From the NCBI GenBank assembly GCA_027326105.1, contig DAHWFB010000072.1:1-45994 (forward strand): a stretch of 45,994 nt of DNA, in the 5' to 3' direction. The position numbers and the translations under genes are program-made. Origin of the DNA: Acetobacteraceae bacterium. GTDB lineage: Bacteria > Pseudomonadota > Alphaproteobacteria > Acetobacterales > Acetobacteraceae. Under the pieces are notes generated by a model. That model searched no databases, was not told where the DNA came from, and saw only the letters and a list, made by a program, of their open reading frames with translations. Positions 34,204-42,584 of this stretch are shown here, piece by piece. Numbering within the stretch: position 1 is the first letter of the stretch; every line of letters begins with the position of its first letter.

Positions 34204-35412
34204 GTGAAGGCGCCGAACCGGCTGCTCGCGGGGCAGGGCACGACGATTTTCACCGTGATGTCGGCGCTGGCCGAACGGCACGGGGCGATCAATCTCGGCC
34301 AGGGGTTCCCCGACACCGACGGGCCGGGCGCGGTGGTGGCCGCCGCCGCGGCCGCGCTCGGCGACACCGCCCTCGGCGAAACCCGCAACCAGTATGCGCC
34401 GATGACCGGTCTTCCCGTGCTGCGCGAGGCGGTGGCGGCGGCGAACCGGCGGTTCTGGGGGATCACGGTCGATCCCGCGACCGAAGTCGTGGTGACTTCG
34501 GGGGCGACCGAGGCGCTGGCGGCCTCGATGATGGCGCTGCTCGATCCCGCCGACGAGGTGGTCCTGCTCGAACCGCTCTATGACACCTATCTGCCGATGG
34601 TCCGCCTGCTCGGCGCGGTGCCCCGGTTGGTGCGGCTCACCCCGCCCGATTGGCGGCTCGACCCGGCCGCGCTGGCGGCGGCGTTCGGGCCGCGAACCAA
34701 GCTGCTCCTGCTCAACACGCCGATGAACCCGACCGGGAAGGTGTTCACCGCGGAGGAGCTCGCCACCATCGCCGATCTCCTGCACCGGCACGACGCCTAT
34801 GCGGTCTGCGACGAGGTCTATGAGCATCTGGTCTTCCCCGGGGCGCGGCATCTGGCGCTGATGGGCCTGCCCGGGATGCGCGAGCGGTGCCTGCGCATTG
34901 GCAGCGCCGGCAAGACCTTCAGCCTCACCGGATGGAAGATCGGCTACGTCAGCGCGCCGGCCCCGCTCGCCGCGGTGGTGGCCCGCGCGCACCAGAACCT
35001 GGTGTTCGCGAGCGCGCCCCACCTCCAGCGCGCGGTGGCGTTCGGGCTGGGGCTGGAGGATGGGTATTTCGCCGCCCTCGGGGCGACGCTGGCCGCGAAG
35101 TGCGCGCGGCTCTCGCGCGGGCTGGAGGCGGCCGGGTTTTCGGTGCTGGCGCCGCGGGGCGGGTATTTCGTGGTCGCCGACGCGGCGCGGCTGGCCGGCG
35201 GCGAGGGGGACGCCGCCTTCTGCCGGCGGCTGACAGAGGAGGCCGGGGTGGCGGCGATCCCGGTTTCCGCCTTCCAGGACGGTGGGCCGGCGGGCTCGCT
35301 GGTGCGCTTCGCCTTCTGCAAGCGCGACGCGGTGCTGGACGAGGCCTGCGCGCGGCTGCGCCGCCATTTCGCCCGGGCCGGCGGAATTGACGCGGCCCGG
35401 GCGAGCGCGTAG
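34204..35412 (+). CDS. class I/II PLP-dependent aminotransferase (kynurenine/methionine type)
   Basis: The gene encodes 402 residues. PLP lysine K237 is in SAGKTFSLTGWKIGY. Other blocks are INLGQGFPDTDGPG, YAPMTGLPVLREAVA, NTPMNPTGKVF and CDEVYEHLVF. The QGFPDTDGP and GWKIGY signatures match the kynurenine-oxoglutarate/YbdL methionine aminotransferase branch; substrate not fixed. GTG 34204-34206 is chosen because it follows GGGAGGA by five bases; the longer ORF upstream lacks such support. It ends 30 bases before tRNA-His. Confidence 0.88.
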   Translation: MKAPNRLLAGQGTTIFTVMSALAERHGAINLGQGFPDTDGPGAVVAAAAAALGDTALGETRNQYAPMTGLPVLREAVAAANRRFWGITVDPATEVVVTSGATEALAASMMALLDPADEVVLLEPLYDTYLPMVRLLGAVPRLVRLTPPDWRLDPAALAAAFGPRTKLLLLNTPMNPTGKVFTAEELATIADLLHRHDAYAVCDEVYEHLVFPGARHLALMGLPGMRERCLRIGSAGKTFSLTGWKIGYVSAPAPLAAVVARAHQNLVFASAPHLQRAVAFGLGLEDGYFAALGATLAAKCARLSRGLEAAGFSVLAPRGGYFVVADAARLAGGEGDAAFCRRLTEEAGVAAIPVSAFQDGGPAGSLVRFAFCKRDAVLDEACARLRRHFARAGGIDAARASA

Positions 35413-35442
35413 ACGGCGGGCCGCGGGTCTGGCCGATCCTGT

Positions 35443-35519
35443 GGCGGGCGTAGCTCAGTTGGTAGAGCGCCAGGTTGTGGTCTTGGATGCCGTGGGTTCG
35501 AATCCCATCGCTCGCCCCA
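35443..35519 (+). tRNA. tRNA-His(GTG)
   Basis: The acceptor stem GCGGGCG (35444-35450) pairs with CGCTCGC (35509-35515). The extra G-1 (35443), paired with C73 (35516), is the hallmark of tRNA-His. The anticodon loop TTGTGGT gives anticodon GTG. The T-arm is GTGGGTTCGAATCCCAT, and CCA is encoded (35517-35519). Confidence 0.96.
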
Positions 35520-35544
35520 AACCCGTGATGGCTGCGCCGCCGCC

Positions 35545-36114
35545 ATGAGGATTTGTGCCGTGGTGCTTGCCGGCGGCGCGGGCCGGCGCATGGGTGGCGC
35601 CGACAAGACGCTGCTGGCGTTCCGTGGCGAGGCGCTGATCGCGCGCGTTCTGCGGACCATTGGCCCGCAGGTGACCGCGGCCGCAATCAGCGCCAACGGC
35701 GATCCCGCGCGCTACGCGGGCTTCGGCCTGCCGGTGCTGGCGGACCGGGCGTTCGCCGGCGCGGGCCCCTTGGCGGGCGTGCTGGCCGGGCTGGCGTGGG
35801 CGGACGGCGCCGGCGCGGAGGCGCTGCTGAGCGTGCCGGGGGACGTGCCGTTCCTGCCCGGCGATCTGGTGGCGCGGCTGCTGCCCGGGCCGTCCTGGGC
35901 AGAAGGTGGCGGGCGGGTGCATCCGCTGATCGCGCTCTGGCCGGTGGCGGCGGAGGAGCGTCTGCGGGCACATCTCGTGGCGGGTGGTTCGCGGGCGGTG
36001 CGGGTGTTCGGGGAAGCCCTCGGGATGCGCGTGGTTGCGTTCGCCGGGGAAAGCTTCGCCAATCTCAATACGCCCGGGGAATGGGCGGCGGCGGAAGCGG
36101 GCGGGAGGGTGTGA
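35545..36114 (+). CDS. mobA: molybdenum cofactor guanylyltransferase
   Basis: The gene encodes 189 residues. It attaches GMP to Mo-molybdopterin to make the MGD cofactor. The nucleotidyltransferase motif VVLAGGAGRRMGGADK is at the N-terminus, VPGDVPFLPGDL holds the metal-binding Asp, and NLNTPGEW closes the domain. It overlaps the marC ATG by one base (TGATG), so the two are coupled. No other molybdopterin gene is in the window. Confidence 0.93.
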   Translation: MRICAVVLAGGAGRRMGGADKTLLAFRGEALIARVLRTIGPQVTAAAISANGDPARYAGFGLPVLADRAFAGAGPLAGVLAGLAWADGAGAEALLSVPGDVPFLPGDLVARLLPGPSWAEGGGRVHPLIALWPVAAEERLRAHLVAGGSRAVRVFGEALGMRVVAFAGESFANLNTPGEWAAAEAGGRV

Positions 36115-36752
36115 TGCAGAGCAGCCCGTTGGTCGGGTTCTATGTCTATGCGCTGATCGCGCAGCTGGTGATCATCGACCCGATCGGGACGGCGGTGCTG
36201 TTCCTCGGGCTGACGCCGCGCTCGACCCCGGCGGAGCGCGGGTCACAGGCGCGGCGGGCGAGCGTGATCGCCTTCCTGGTGCTGGTGGTGTTCGGACTGG
36301 CCGGAGAGGCGCTCCTGCGCGCGCTCGGGATCAGCCTGCCGGCCTTGAAGGTGGCCGGCGGGATCCTGCTGTTTCTTTCGTCGGCCGACATGGTGACCGC
36401 GAAGGGCGCGCTGCGCGGGGCGGGCGAACGCGAGGCGGCGGTGGCTTCGGGGGAGGACATCAGCGTCTTTCCGCTGGCGATTCCGCTGATCGCGGGGCCG
36501 GGGGCGATGACGACGATGGTGGTACTCCATTCCCAGGCGGCAGGGAGCTGGGCGCGGGTCGCGATGATCCAGGCGGCGCTGGCGACCTCCATCGGGCTGA
36601 CGTTCGTGGCCCTGTCGCTGGCGCGGCCATTGGCGAAGCTGCTCGGGGCGACCGGGGCGAACGTGATCGGGCGGGTGCTCGGCGTGCTGGTCGCCGCGCT
36701 CGCGGCGCAGATCGCGATCGAAGGGCTGCGCCAGATGCTGCATCTGGGCTGA
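36114..36752 (+). CDS. MarC-family integral membrane protein
   Basis: The gene encodes 212 residues with six predicted helices. Conserved blocks are LVIIDPIGTAVLFLGLTP, LKVAGGILLFLSSADM and FPLAIPLIAGPGAMTTMV. MarC proteins were once linked to multiple antibiotic resistance, but their role is unresolved. The start ATG 36114-36116 overlaps the mobA stop. It ends convergent to the CckA-like kinase with 174 bases between them. Confidence 0.9.
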   Translation: MQSSPLVGFYVYALIAQLVIIDPIGTAVLFLGLTPRSTPAERGSQARRASVIAFLVLVVFGLAGEALLRALGISLPALKVAGGILLFLSSADMVTAKGALRGAGEREAAVASGEDISVFPLAIPLIAGPGAMTTMVVLHSQAAGSWARVAMIQAALATSIGLTFVALSLARPLAKLLGATGANVIGRVLGVLVAALAAQIAIEGLRQMLHLG

Positions 36753-36842
36753 GCTCCGCTGGCAACGCCCTGGCTCGCGAGCCGGCCGCGGAAGCGGGCG
36801 AGGGCGGCCGGTCATTCCGATAACCGATACGTCTGGCCCGTT

Positions 36843-36872
36843 CCATGCCGCAGGCCCATCCCATGCCGCAGG
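36843..36872. repeat. direct repeat with 18-bp period in the marC-kinase gap
   Basis: CCATGCCGCAGG occurs at 36843-36854 and 36861-36872, 18 bases apart. It lies near the 3' end of the kinase gene, between convergent genes. The remaining 174-base gap shows no gene. Confidence 0.6.
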
Positions 36873-36926
36873 ATGGTCCCCGGAAAATCCACCCGATGCA
36901 CCCCATCCTTGTGGTGGGGGGTTGTT

Positions 36927-38678
36927 CTAGCGGCGGGACGCGGGTCGCGGACTCGCGAGGAACTCGGGCAGGCTCCCGTCGGCCGCGGCGGCGCCCTGCT
37001 GCGCGAACCGCGCGCGGGGCTCGGAGAGCGCACCCGCCGCCGCGTCCGTGTGCTGGCCGCCGAGGGACTGGACGGCGGCGACCAGCGCCTTCATGGCGTA
37101 GGGCTTGGCGAGAAAGAGCATGTCCTGCTCGCTCATCTCCCGGCGCAGCGCCTCGTCGGCGTAGCCGGAGACCAGGATGGCCGGCAGTCCCGGCCGGCTC
37201 GCCCGCAGCGCGCCGACCAGCGCGAGCCCGTCGATCCCGGGCATGACCACATCGGAGACGACGGCGTCCAGCCGCGGCGGCGCAGCGGAGCCGAGCAGCG
37301 CCAGCGCGTCGTCGCCCGAGGCGGCGGCGATGACCTGCCAGCCGGCGGCGGCAAGCGCGCGCTCGGCGAGCCGGCGCACCGGCTCCTCGTCCTCGACCAG
37401 GAGCACGGTCGCCCCCGGCGGCCGCGGCGCCGGGGCCGGCTCGGCGAGGATGGCGGGGCCGCGCGCGGCGGGCGGCGCGGGAAGCTCCTCCTCCGCCTCG
37501 TGGCGCGGCAGATAGACGCGCAGCCGCGTGCCCTTGCCCGGCATGCTCTCGACGGCGAGGAACCCGTCCGACTGGCGGACGATGCCGTGCACCGTGGAAA
37601 GCCCCAGCCCGTGGCCGCCGCGGTCCTTCTTGGTGGAGAAGAACGGGTCGAAGATGCGGGGCAGGATCTCGGCCGGGATGCCCTCCCCGGTGTCCTGCAC
37701 CTCGATCATCACGTAGCGCCCCGGCGGGATGGTCTCCTCGCCCCGCACCAGCGGGCGGAACAGGGTGATGTGGCCGCTGCGCAGCGTCAGCGTGCCGCCG
37801 TGGGGCATGGCGTCGCGCCCGTTGACGGCAAGATTGATGAGCACCTGGTCGAGCTGGGAAGGGTCGACCCGGACCATCCGCCCCGGCGTCTCGAGGTCGA
37901 GTTCGATGCGCACGCTCTGGCTGAACAGGCGGCGCAGCAGCCCGGAGATCTCGCGGATCGCGTCGTTGACCGCGATCACCCTGGGCTGCATCGTCTGCTG
38001 GCGGCCGAAGGCGAGCAGCTGGCGGACCAGGCTCGCGCCCCGTTCCGCGCTGGCGCGGATTTGCAGCACGTCGTCGCGCGCTTCCGGGTCGAGCGCGGGG
38101 CGGGCGAGCACCATCTCCGCGGCGCCGCTGATCGCGGTGAGCAGATTGTTGAAATCGTGCGCGATGCCGCCGGCGAGCTGCCCCACCGCCTGGAGCTTCT
38201 GGCTGTGGGCGAGCTGGGTCTCGAGCCGCTTCTGCAGCGTGATGTCGATGATGGTGAGCTTGAGCCCGCTGATCGTCTGGTCGGTCTCGCGGATCGGGCC
38301 GAAGGAGACATGCACCGTCTGGTCCGGCTCGGCGCCGCCGGCGGCGAGCCGGACGGTGAGTTCGCGCCCGGCCCGCCGGCCCTCCAGCGCCGCGGCCGCC
38401 TCCTCGGCCACCGCGGCGGCAGAATCGGGGGCGAAGAGGGCGAGCCCGGACTGTCCCGGTGCCAGCCGCGCACGCTCCCCGACCAGCCGGGCGAGGCTCT
38501 CGTTGGCGCGCAGGATGCGCCCGCCGCGGTCGAGGATGACCATGCCCGAGGGCGATTCGTCGAACAGCAGGCGCATGGTTTCGGTGGCCGGGCCGCCGAA
38601 GCGGTCGATCAGCCCGGAATGCAGCCCGACGGCGCGCAGGCCCCGCCCGAGCAGGCCGCGCGGGCGCCAGCCGCTCAT
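36927..38678 (-). CDS. PAS hybrid histidine kinase, CckA-like, in the flagellar cluster
   Basis: The gene encodes 583 residues. A PAS region (about 33-145) precedes the HisKA H-box GGIAHDFNNLLTAI with H174, an HATPase domain (NLAVNGRDAMPHGG, DTGEGIPAEILPRIFDPFFSTK) and a receiver with phosphoacceptor D476 (VSDVVMPGIDG). Sequence style matches CckA, which controls CtrA and, in many alphaproteobacteria, flagellar genes. Unlike typical CckA it has no N-terminal transmembrane helices. The start ATG 38676-38678 overlaps the flhB TGA (ATGA), so translation is coupled. The C-terminal tail after the receiver is disordered. Confidence 0.85.
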   Translation of the reverse strand: MSGWRPRGLLGRGLRAVGLHSGLIDRFGGPATETMRLLFDESPSGMVILDRGGRILRANESLARLVGERARLAPGQSGLALFAPDSAAAVAEEAAAALEGRRAGRELTVRLAAGGAEPDQTVHVSFGPIRETDQTISGLKLTIIDITLQKRLETQLAHSQKLQAVGQLAGGIAHDFNNLLTAISGAAEMVLARPALDPEARDDVLQIRASAERGASLVRQLLAFGRQQTMQPRVIAVNDAIREISGLLRRLFSQSVRIELDLETPGRMVRVDPSQLDQVLINLAVNGRDAMPHGGTLTLRSGHITLFRPLVRGEETIPPGRYVMIEVQDTGEGIPAEILPRIFDPFFSTKKDRGGHGLGLSTVHGIVRQSDGFLAVESMPGKGTRLRVYLPRHEAEEELPAPPAARGPAILAEPAPAPRPPGATVLLVEDEEPVRRLAERALAAAGWQVIAAASGDDALALLGSAAPPRLDAVVSDVVMPGIDGLALVGALRASRPGLPAILVSGYADEALRREMSEQDMLFLAKPYAMKALVAAVQSLGGQHTDAAAGALSEPRARFAQQGAAAADGSLPEFLASPRPASRR

Positions 38679-39757
38679 GGTGCCGCCCGCGGGGCGGCGC
38701 CGGCCAGGCGTCCCTGCAAGCGCCAGACGTAGGCGATGATCCCGGCCACCGCCTGGTAGTGCTCGGGCGGGATGTCGGCGTCGAGGGCGACGAGATAGAG
38801 CGCGCGGGCGAGCGGAGGGTCGGCGACCAGCGGGACCTTGTTCGCCTCCGCCAGCGCCCGGATGCGCGACGCCATCTCGTCCACCCCCTTGGCGACCACC
38901 TTGGGCGCTGCGCTGCGGGTGCGGTCGTAGGCGAGCGCTACGGCATAGTGGGTCGGGTTGGTGACCACGACGGTCGCCTGCTTCATGGCCTCGGCGATCC
39001 GCCGCTTGGCGCGGGCGAGGCGGATCTGGCGTACCCGGTTCTTGATCCGCGGGTCTCCATCCGTCTCTTTCTGCTCCTCCTTCACTTCCTCGCGGCTCAT
39101 CCGCAACGAGCGGTTGAGGCTGGTGCGCGTCCAGGCGACATCGAGCAGCGCGATCACCGCCTGGGCGGCGAGCAGCCCGAACAGCAACGATACCAGAAGA
39201 TGGGAGATCTCGGCCAGAAGCGCCGCCGGGCTCAGCGTCTGGGCAGCGGCGAGCGTGCCCACCCGGCCCGCCAGCACCCGCCAGGCGACGGCGCCGAGCA
39301 CCGCGATCTTGACCACCGACTTCAGCGCCTCGATCAGATTGGTGCGGCTGAACACCCGGCGCACCCCGCGCATCGGGCTCAACCGGGCGAGATCGGGGAT
39401 CAGGGCGTGGAGCGAGACCATCAGCCCGCTTTGCAGGAACACGGCGGCGATGCCGGCGGCCAGCGGAACCACCAGGAACGGCGCCAGGGTGCGCAGCAGC
39501 ATCCCCGCCGCGTCCGCCACCGCCCCGCCGCCGACCGCGGGCGCGCCCACACCCACCGGGGTGGTGAGGAAGGCGCGCAGCTGCACGGCGAGCGAGCGGG
39601 CGGCGCCGGGTCCGGCCATGACCAGGGTGAGCGTGGCGGCGGCGATCACCGCGAGCGAGGTGAAATCCCGCGAGATCGCCACCTGCCCCCGCTCGCGCGC
39701 CTGCGACACGCGCTTGGCGGAGGGGGCTTCCGTGCGGTCTTCGGCGCCTTCTGCCAT
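38675..39757 (-). CDS. flhB: flagellar export apparatus protein FlhB
   Basis: The gene encodes 360 residues. Four helices form the export gate domain. The cytosolic C-domain has the self-cleavage site NPTH (267-270), which sets the substrate switch from hook to filament. The N-terminal TEAPSAKRVSQARERGQVAISRD is the family start. It lies 33 bases after fliR. Confidence 0.95.
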   Translation of the reverse strand: MAEGAEDRTEAPSAKRVSQARERGQVAISRDFTSLAVIAAATLTLVMAGPGAARSLAVQLRAFLTTPVGVGAPAVGGGAVADAAGMLLRTLAPFLVVPLAAGIAAVFLQSGLMVSLHALIPDLARLSPMRGVRRVFSRTNLIEALKSVVKIAVLGAVAWRVLAGRVGTLAAAQTLSPAALLAEISHLLVSLLFGLLAAQAVIALLDVAWTRTSLNRSLRMSREEVKEEQKETDGDPRIKNRVRQIRLARAKRRIAEAMKQATVVVTNPTHYAVALAYDRTRSAAPKVVAKGVDEMASRIRALAEANKVPLVADPPLARALYLVALDADIPPEHYQAVAGIIAYVWRLQGRLAGAAPRAAP

Positions 39758-39790
39758 GGCTCGCTACCCGGTCCTGCGCCGGACGGCGGT

Positions 39791-40555
39791 CTAGGGCAGG
39801 GCGCCGAGATGGGAGAGCGCCTCGCGCGCATAGTCCGCGAAGCCGCCCGCCATGGTCGCGGCGAGCGCGGCGAGCAGCAGCAGCCCGCCCAGGATCTGCG
39901 CCGGCATGGCGACGAAATAGACCTGGATCGCCGGCACCAGCCGCGACAGCAGCCCGAGCCCGATCTGCCAGACCACGCCAGCCAGGATGAAGGGCGCGGC
40001 GAGGCGGAAGGCGACCGTGAAGCTGGCCGCGAAGGTGCCGAGGATGACCCGTGCCGCGTCCCCCCCGTTCAGCGCGAGGCCGGGCCCGAGCGTGTGGTAG
40101 CTCTGGACCAGGGCGACGAGCGGCAGGGCGTAGAGGCCGCTGGCCAGGATCAGCGCCGGGGCGGCGAGCGCGAACAGGCTGTTGAGCTCCGAGCCCAGGG
40201 CGCCGGCGCGGAACACGCTGGAAAGCCCGATCATGTAGGCGATGAAATCGCCCGCCATCGGCCAGGCGAACAGCACCAGGCGGGCGAGCCAGCCGAACCA
40301 CAGCCCGGCCAGCACCTCCGCGCCGATCAGCGCCGCCGCGTCCGCGATCCCCGCCGGCACCGGCGGCATGCGCGCGATCAGCGTGGGCAGCACCAGCGCA
40401 CACAGCGTCACCGCGACGGCGAGGCGGATGGGGCGCGGGATCTGGCTCTCCCCGAGCCCGGGCAGCAGCATCATGGCACTTCCCGCGCGGGCGAAGAGCA
40501 GCAGGAAGCCGAAGCCCCAATGGGGCAGAAGGGCGAGGAACGAGGCGGTGCTCAC
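39791..40555 (-). CDS. fliR: flagellar export apparatus protein FliR
   Basis: The gene encodes 254 residues with about six hydrophobic segments. Family blocks are FARAGSAMMLLPGLGESQIPRPIRLAVA and VRLVPAIQVYFVAMPAQI-like text near residue 205. It forms the export gate with FliP and FliQ. The start overlaps the fliQ stop by 4 bases. Confidence 0.94.
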   Translation of the reverse strand: MSTASFLALLPHWGFGFLLLFARAGSAMMLLPGLGESQIPRPIRLAVAVTLCALVLPTLIARMPPVPAGIADAAALIGAEVLAGLWFGWLARLVLFAWPMAGDFIAYMIGLSSVFRAGALGSELNSLFALAAPALILASGLYALPLVALVQSYHTLGPGLALNGGDAARVILGTFAASFTVAFRLAAPFILAGVVWQIGLGLLSRLVPAIQVYFVAMPAQILGGLLLLAALAATMAGGFADYAREALSHLGALP

Positions 40556-40824
40556 GATCCGCCGAGCACCACCATGCGGTCGAACAGCATCCGGGTGAAG
40601 CCTTCGAGGGTGGCGAGCATGAAGGAGCCCGAGAGCATCAGCACCGCGAGCAGGGTGAGCAGCTTGGGCACGTAGGCGAGCGTCGCCTCGTTGACCTGGG
40701 TCAGCGTCTGGAACACCGAGACCAGGAGCCCGACCGCGAGGCCGGCGGCGAGCGGCGGCGCGGCGAGGCGCAGCAGCACCAGCATGGTCTCCCGCAGCAC
40801 CGCGGCGATGTCGGCTTCGGTCAT
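40552..40824 (-). CDS. fliQ: flagellar export apparatus protein FliQ
   Basis: The gene encodes 90 residues, the usual FliQ size, with two membrane helices. Conserved blocks are LRLAAPPLAAGLAVGLLVSVFQ and TQVNEATLAYVPK. It is part of the export gate. It overlaps fliR by 4 bases and is separated from fliE by a 36-bp-period duplication. Confidence 0.95.
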   Translation of the reverse strand: MTEADIAAVLRETMLVLLRLAAPPLAAGLAVGLLVSVFQTLTQVNEATLAYVPKLLTLLAVLMLSGSFMLATLEGFTRMLFDRMVVLGGS

Positions 40825-40838
40825 GGCCTCGTCCTTTT

Positions 40839-40908
40839 GTCGAGGGAAGGGCGCGGCGCCGGCCGCGCGGGCTGGTCGAAGGAAGAGCGCGGCGAGGGCC
40901 GCGCGGGC
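40839..40908. repeat. imperfect 36-bp-period tandem duplication between fliE and fliQ
   Basis: Two 34-base copies (40839-40872 and 40875-40908) agree at about 30 positions, with period 36. They fill most of the fliE-fliQ gap and contain short GC-rich dyads. An expanded intercistronic spacer is the simplest reading; a stabilising structure is possible. Confidence 0.7.
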
Positions 40909-40909
40909 G

Positions 40910-41215
40910 TCAGATCGGCATGTTCATGATGGTCTGGTAGGCCTGCACCACCCGGTCGCGCAGCGCGACGGCGGTTTGCAGCGTGAGGTTGGCCTGCGCC
41001 ACCGCGGTGACGACGTCGGTGACGTTGCCCCCGCCGGCGAGCGCGGTCGCCGCCTGGGCGTCGGCGTTCTGGCCGGTGGCCACCGCCTGGCCCAGCGCCC
41101 GGCTCATCACCGCTCCGAAGTCCGCGCCGGCGGGCGCGCCCGCACCGCTCTCGGTGCGCCCATAGGCCTGTGCCGCCGTCTGCGGCGAGACCGTGATCGA
41201 GCCGATCGGGCTCAT
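40910..41215 (-). CDS. fliE: flagellar hook-basal body protein FliE
   Basis: The gene encodes 101 residues, a normal FliE length. The C-terminal block QANLTLQTAVALRDRVVQAYQTIMNMPI is the family signature. It links the MS ring to the rod. The ATG 41213-41215 overlaps the flgC TGA (ATGA). Confidence 0.93.
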   Translation of the reverse strand: MSPIGSITVSPQTAAQAYGRTESGAGAPAGADFGAVMSRALGQAVATGQNADAQAATALAGGGNVTDVVTAVAQANLTLQTAVALRDRVVQAYQTIMNMPI

Positions 41216-41619
41216 TTGAGGATCCCGATGGCGCGGGTCAGCATGCCGCGGGCGATCTGCATGACCTCGAGGTTCGCGTCGTAGCTGCGCTGGGCCTGGC
41301 GCATGTCCGTCATCTCGGCGAACATGTTGACGTTGGGCATCCGGACGTAGCCTTGCGCGTTGGCGGCCGGGTTGGCGGGGTCGTAGCGCAGCGGGAAGGC
41401 GCTGGTATCGGGGCGGACGCCGGTCACCGTGACCAGCGGCACCCCGCTCGCCTGGTCCACCCGCTCGCCGAAGGTCACGGTCTGGCGCTGGTAGGGCTTG
41501 GCTCCGGGGGTGGCGCCGGTGGTGTCGGCGTTGGCGAGGTTTTCCGCGATCACCCGGAGCCGGGTCGATTGCGCGGCCATGCCGCTGGCCGAGATCTTGA
41601 GGGTGTCCGACAGATTCAT
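41212..41619 (-). CDS. flgC: flagellar basal-body rod protein FlgC
   Basis: The gene encodes 135 residues. The N-terminus LSDTLKISASGMAAQSTRLRVIAENLANADT is the rod-protein signature, and the C-terminus NVNMFAEMTDMRQAQRSYDANLEVMQ is typical. I chose ATG 41617-41619, with AGGAGAG at good spacing. Two further in-frame ATGs (41662-41664, 41680-41682) arise from an 18-bp duplication; the outer one overlaps the flgB stop as ATGA, so a longer product with MSKPGKMSKPGK is possible. Confidence 0.93.
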   Translation of the reverse strand: MNLSDTLKISASGMAAQSTRLRVIAENLANADTTGATPGAKPYQRQTVTFGERVDQASGVPLVTVTGVRPDTSAFPLRYDPANPAANAQGYVRMPNVNMFAEMTDMRQAQRSYDANLEVMQIARGMLTRAIGILK

Positions 41620-41646
41620 CGCCGTTCTCTCCTGTCGCCGCCGGGT

Positions 41647-41682
41647 CTTGCCGGGCTTGCTCATCTTGCCGGGCTTGCTCAT
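41647..41682. repeat. 18-bp perfect tandem duplication at the flgB/flgC junction
   Basis: CTTGCCGGGCTTGCTCAT occurs twice in perfect tandem. Read on the minus strand each unit carries an ATG, giving MSKPGKMSKPGK in frame with flgC. It spans the flgB stop codon, so it adds start-like codons but does not alter flgB. Confidence 0.85.
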
Positions 41683-42101
41683 GGTGCACCGAGGGCGGTC
41701 GTGAACATGCTGAGGTAGGTCTGGTAGAGGCTGACCGCGAGCTGCTGCTGGTTGTCGGTGTTCGCCACCGCGCTGATCTGCCGGTCGAGCGCGACCGCGT
41801 TGCCGTCCGGCCCCACGCCGCCCGGCGTCGGCAGGGTGATCTCCGCGGCGGCCGCGCCGCCGGGTGTCGCGATATCGGCGGGGTTGGTGGTGGCGAGCGT
41901 GAGCCCGCCGGCGCCGGCGAGAACCTGGGCGAAGGGCTGCAGGTCGCGCGGGCGCCAGCCCGGGGTGTCCGCGTTGGCGACGTTGGCCGAGAGCACGGCC
42001 TGGCGCTGGTCGAGCCAGGACAGCCGCGCCGCGGCGAGGCCGAAGATGCCGGCGCCCGCAAACCCGGCGCCGCCGATGCCGCCTCCCGATACGCCGCTCA
42101 T
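41679..42101 (-). CDS. flgB: flagellar basal-body rod protein FlgB
   Basis: The gene encodes 140 residues. It has LSWLDQRQAVLSANVANADTPGWRPRD, the FlgB signature, and a C-terminus ending in LAVSLYQTYLSMFTTALGAP. It is a proximal rod subunit. The N-terminal 20 residues are Gly-rich. It is the first gene of the minus-strand flagellar run, divergent from the gene at 42251. Confidence 0.92.
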   Translation of the reverse strand: MSGVSGGGIGGAGFAGAGIFGLAAARLSWLDQRQAVLSANVANADTPGWRPRDLQPFAQVLAGAGGLTLATTNPADIATPGGAAAAEITLPTPGGVGPDGNAVALDRQISAVANTDNQQQLAVSLYQTYLSMFTTALGAP

Positions 42102-42250
42102 GTCCCGATCGTCCTTCCGCGCCGTGGCCGGTTCCCGTCGCGCGACGGGTTGATGGAATTGGTAGGGGCCAAGCCTGAAGAACGGGTTAAGTCCGCGGCG
42201 GGGCGGGGCAGGATCGGCCGGAAAGGCTTTGGTAACCTCTCCGGCGCGGA

Positions 42251-42544
42251 ATGGGGCCCATGCCCATCTCCGCAGCCCTCCCCGAACCGCCCGAAGAGGC
42301 GCTCGCCGTCGCCCGGGCGGAAGCCGCAGCGCTCACCGGCACGCTCACCGTCGCCCGGGTGTTGGTCGGCCAGCGGCGCAGCGTCGATCTCGCCGGCCTC
42401 GACGGTCTGGTGGGCAGGCTCTGCGCCCGCGCCCTCGATCTCTCGCCGGCCGAAGGGCGGGAGATGCGTTCCACCCTTTGCGCCCTGCTCGCCGAGGTCG
42501 AAGCACTCTCCGAGATGCTCGCCACCACCCCCGCGCCCGACTAG
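42251..42544 (+). CDS. small unknown protein in the flagellar cluster
   Basis: The gene encodes 97 residues, acidic and predicted mostly helical (LPEPPEEALAVARAEAAALTGTL, then repeated Leu/Ala helices). There is no signal peptide or membrane helix. An alternative ATG lies 3 codons downstream. Position just before fliO and divergent from flgB suggests a flagellar role, perhaps a small chaperone or regulator, but no family is recognised. Confidence 0.55.
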   Translation: MGPMPISAALPEPPEEALAVARAEAAALTGTLTVARVLVGQRRSVDLAGLDGLVGRLCARALDLSPAEGREMRSTLCALLAEVEALSEMLATTPAPD

Positions 42545-42584
42545 CCCCGCCCGTCCCGGTCCCCGCACGGCAAAAGGCCGCGCC

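Noticed and set aside
42102-42250. Sigma-28-like GCCGATCC motif in the flgB divergent region
   Set aside because: The -35 half (TAAA at the right spacing) is missing, and alphaproteobacterial rod genes are usually not sigma-28 dependent. I would not call a promoter from it.
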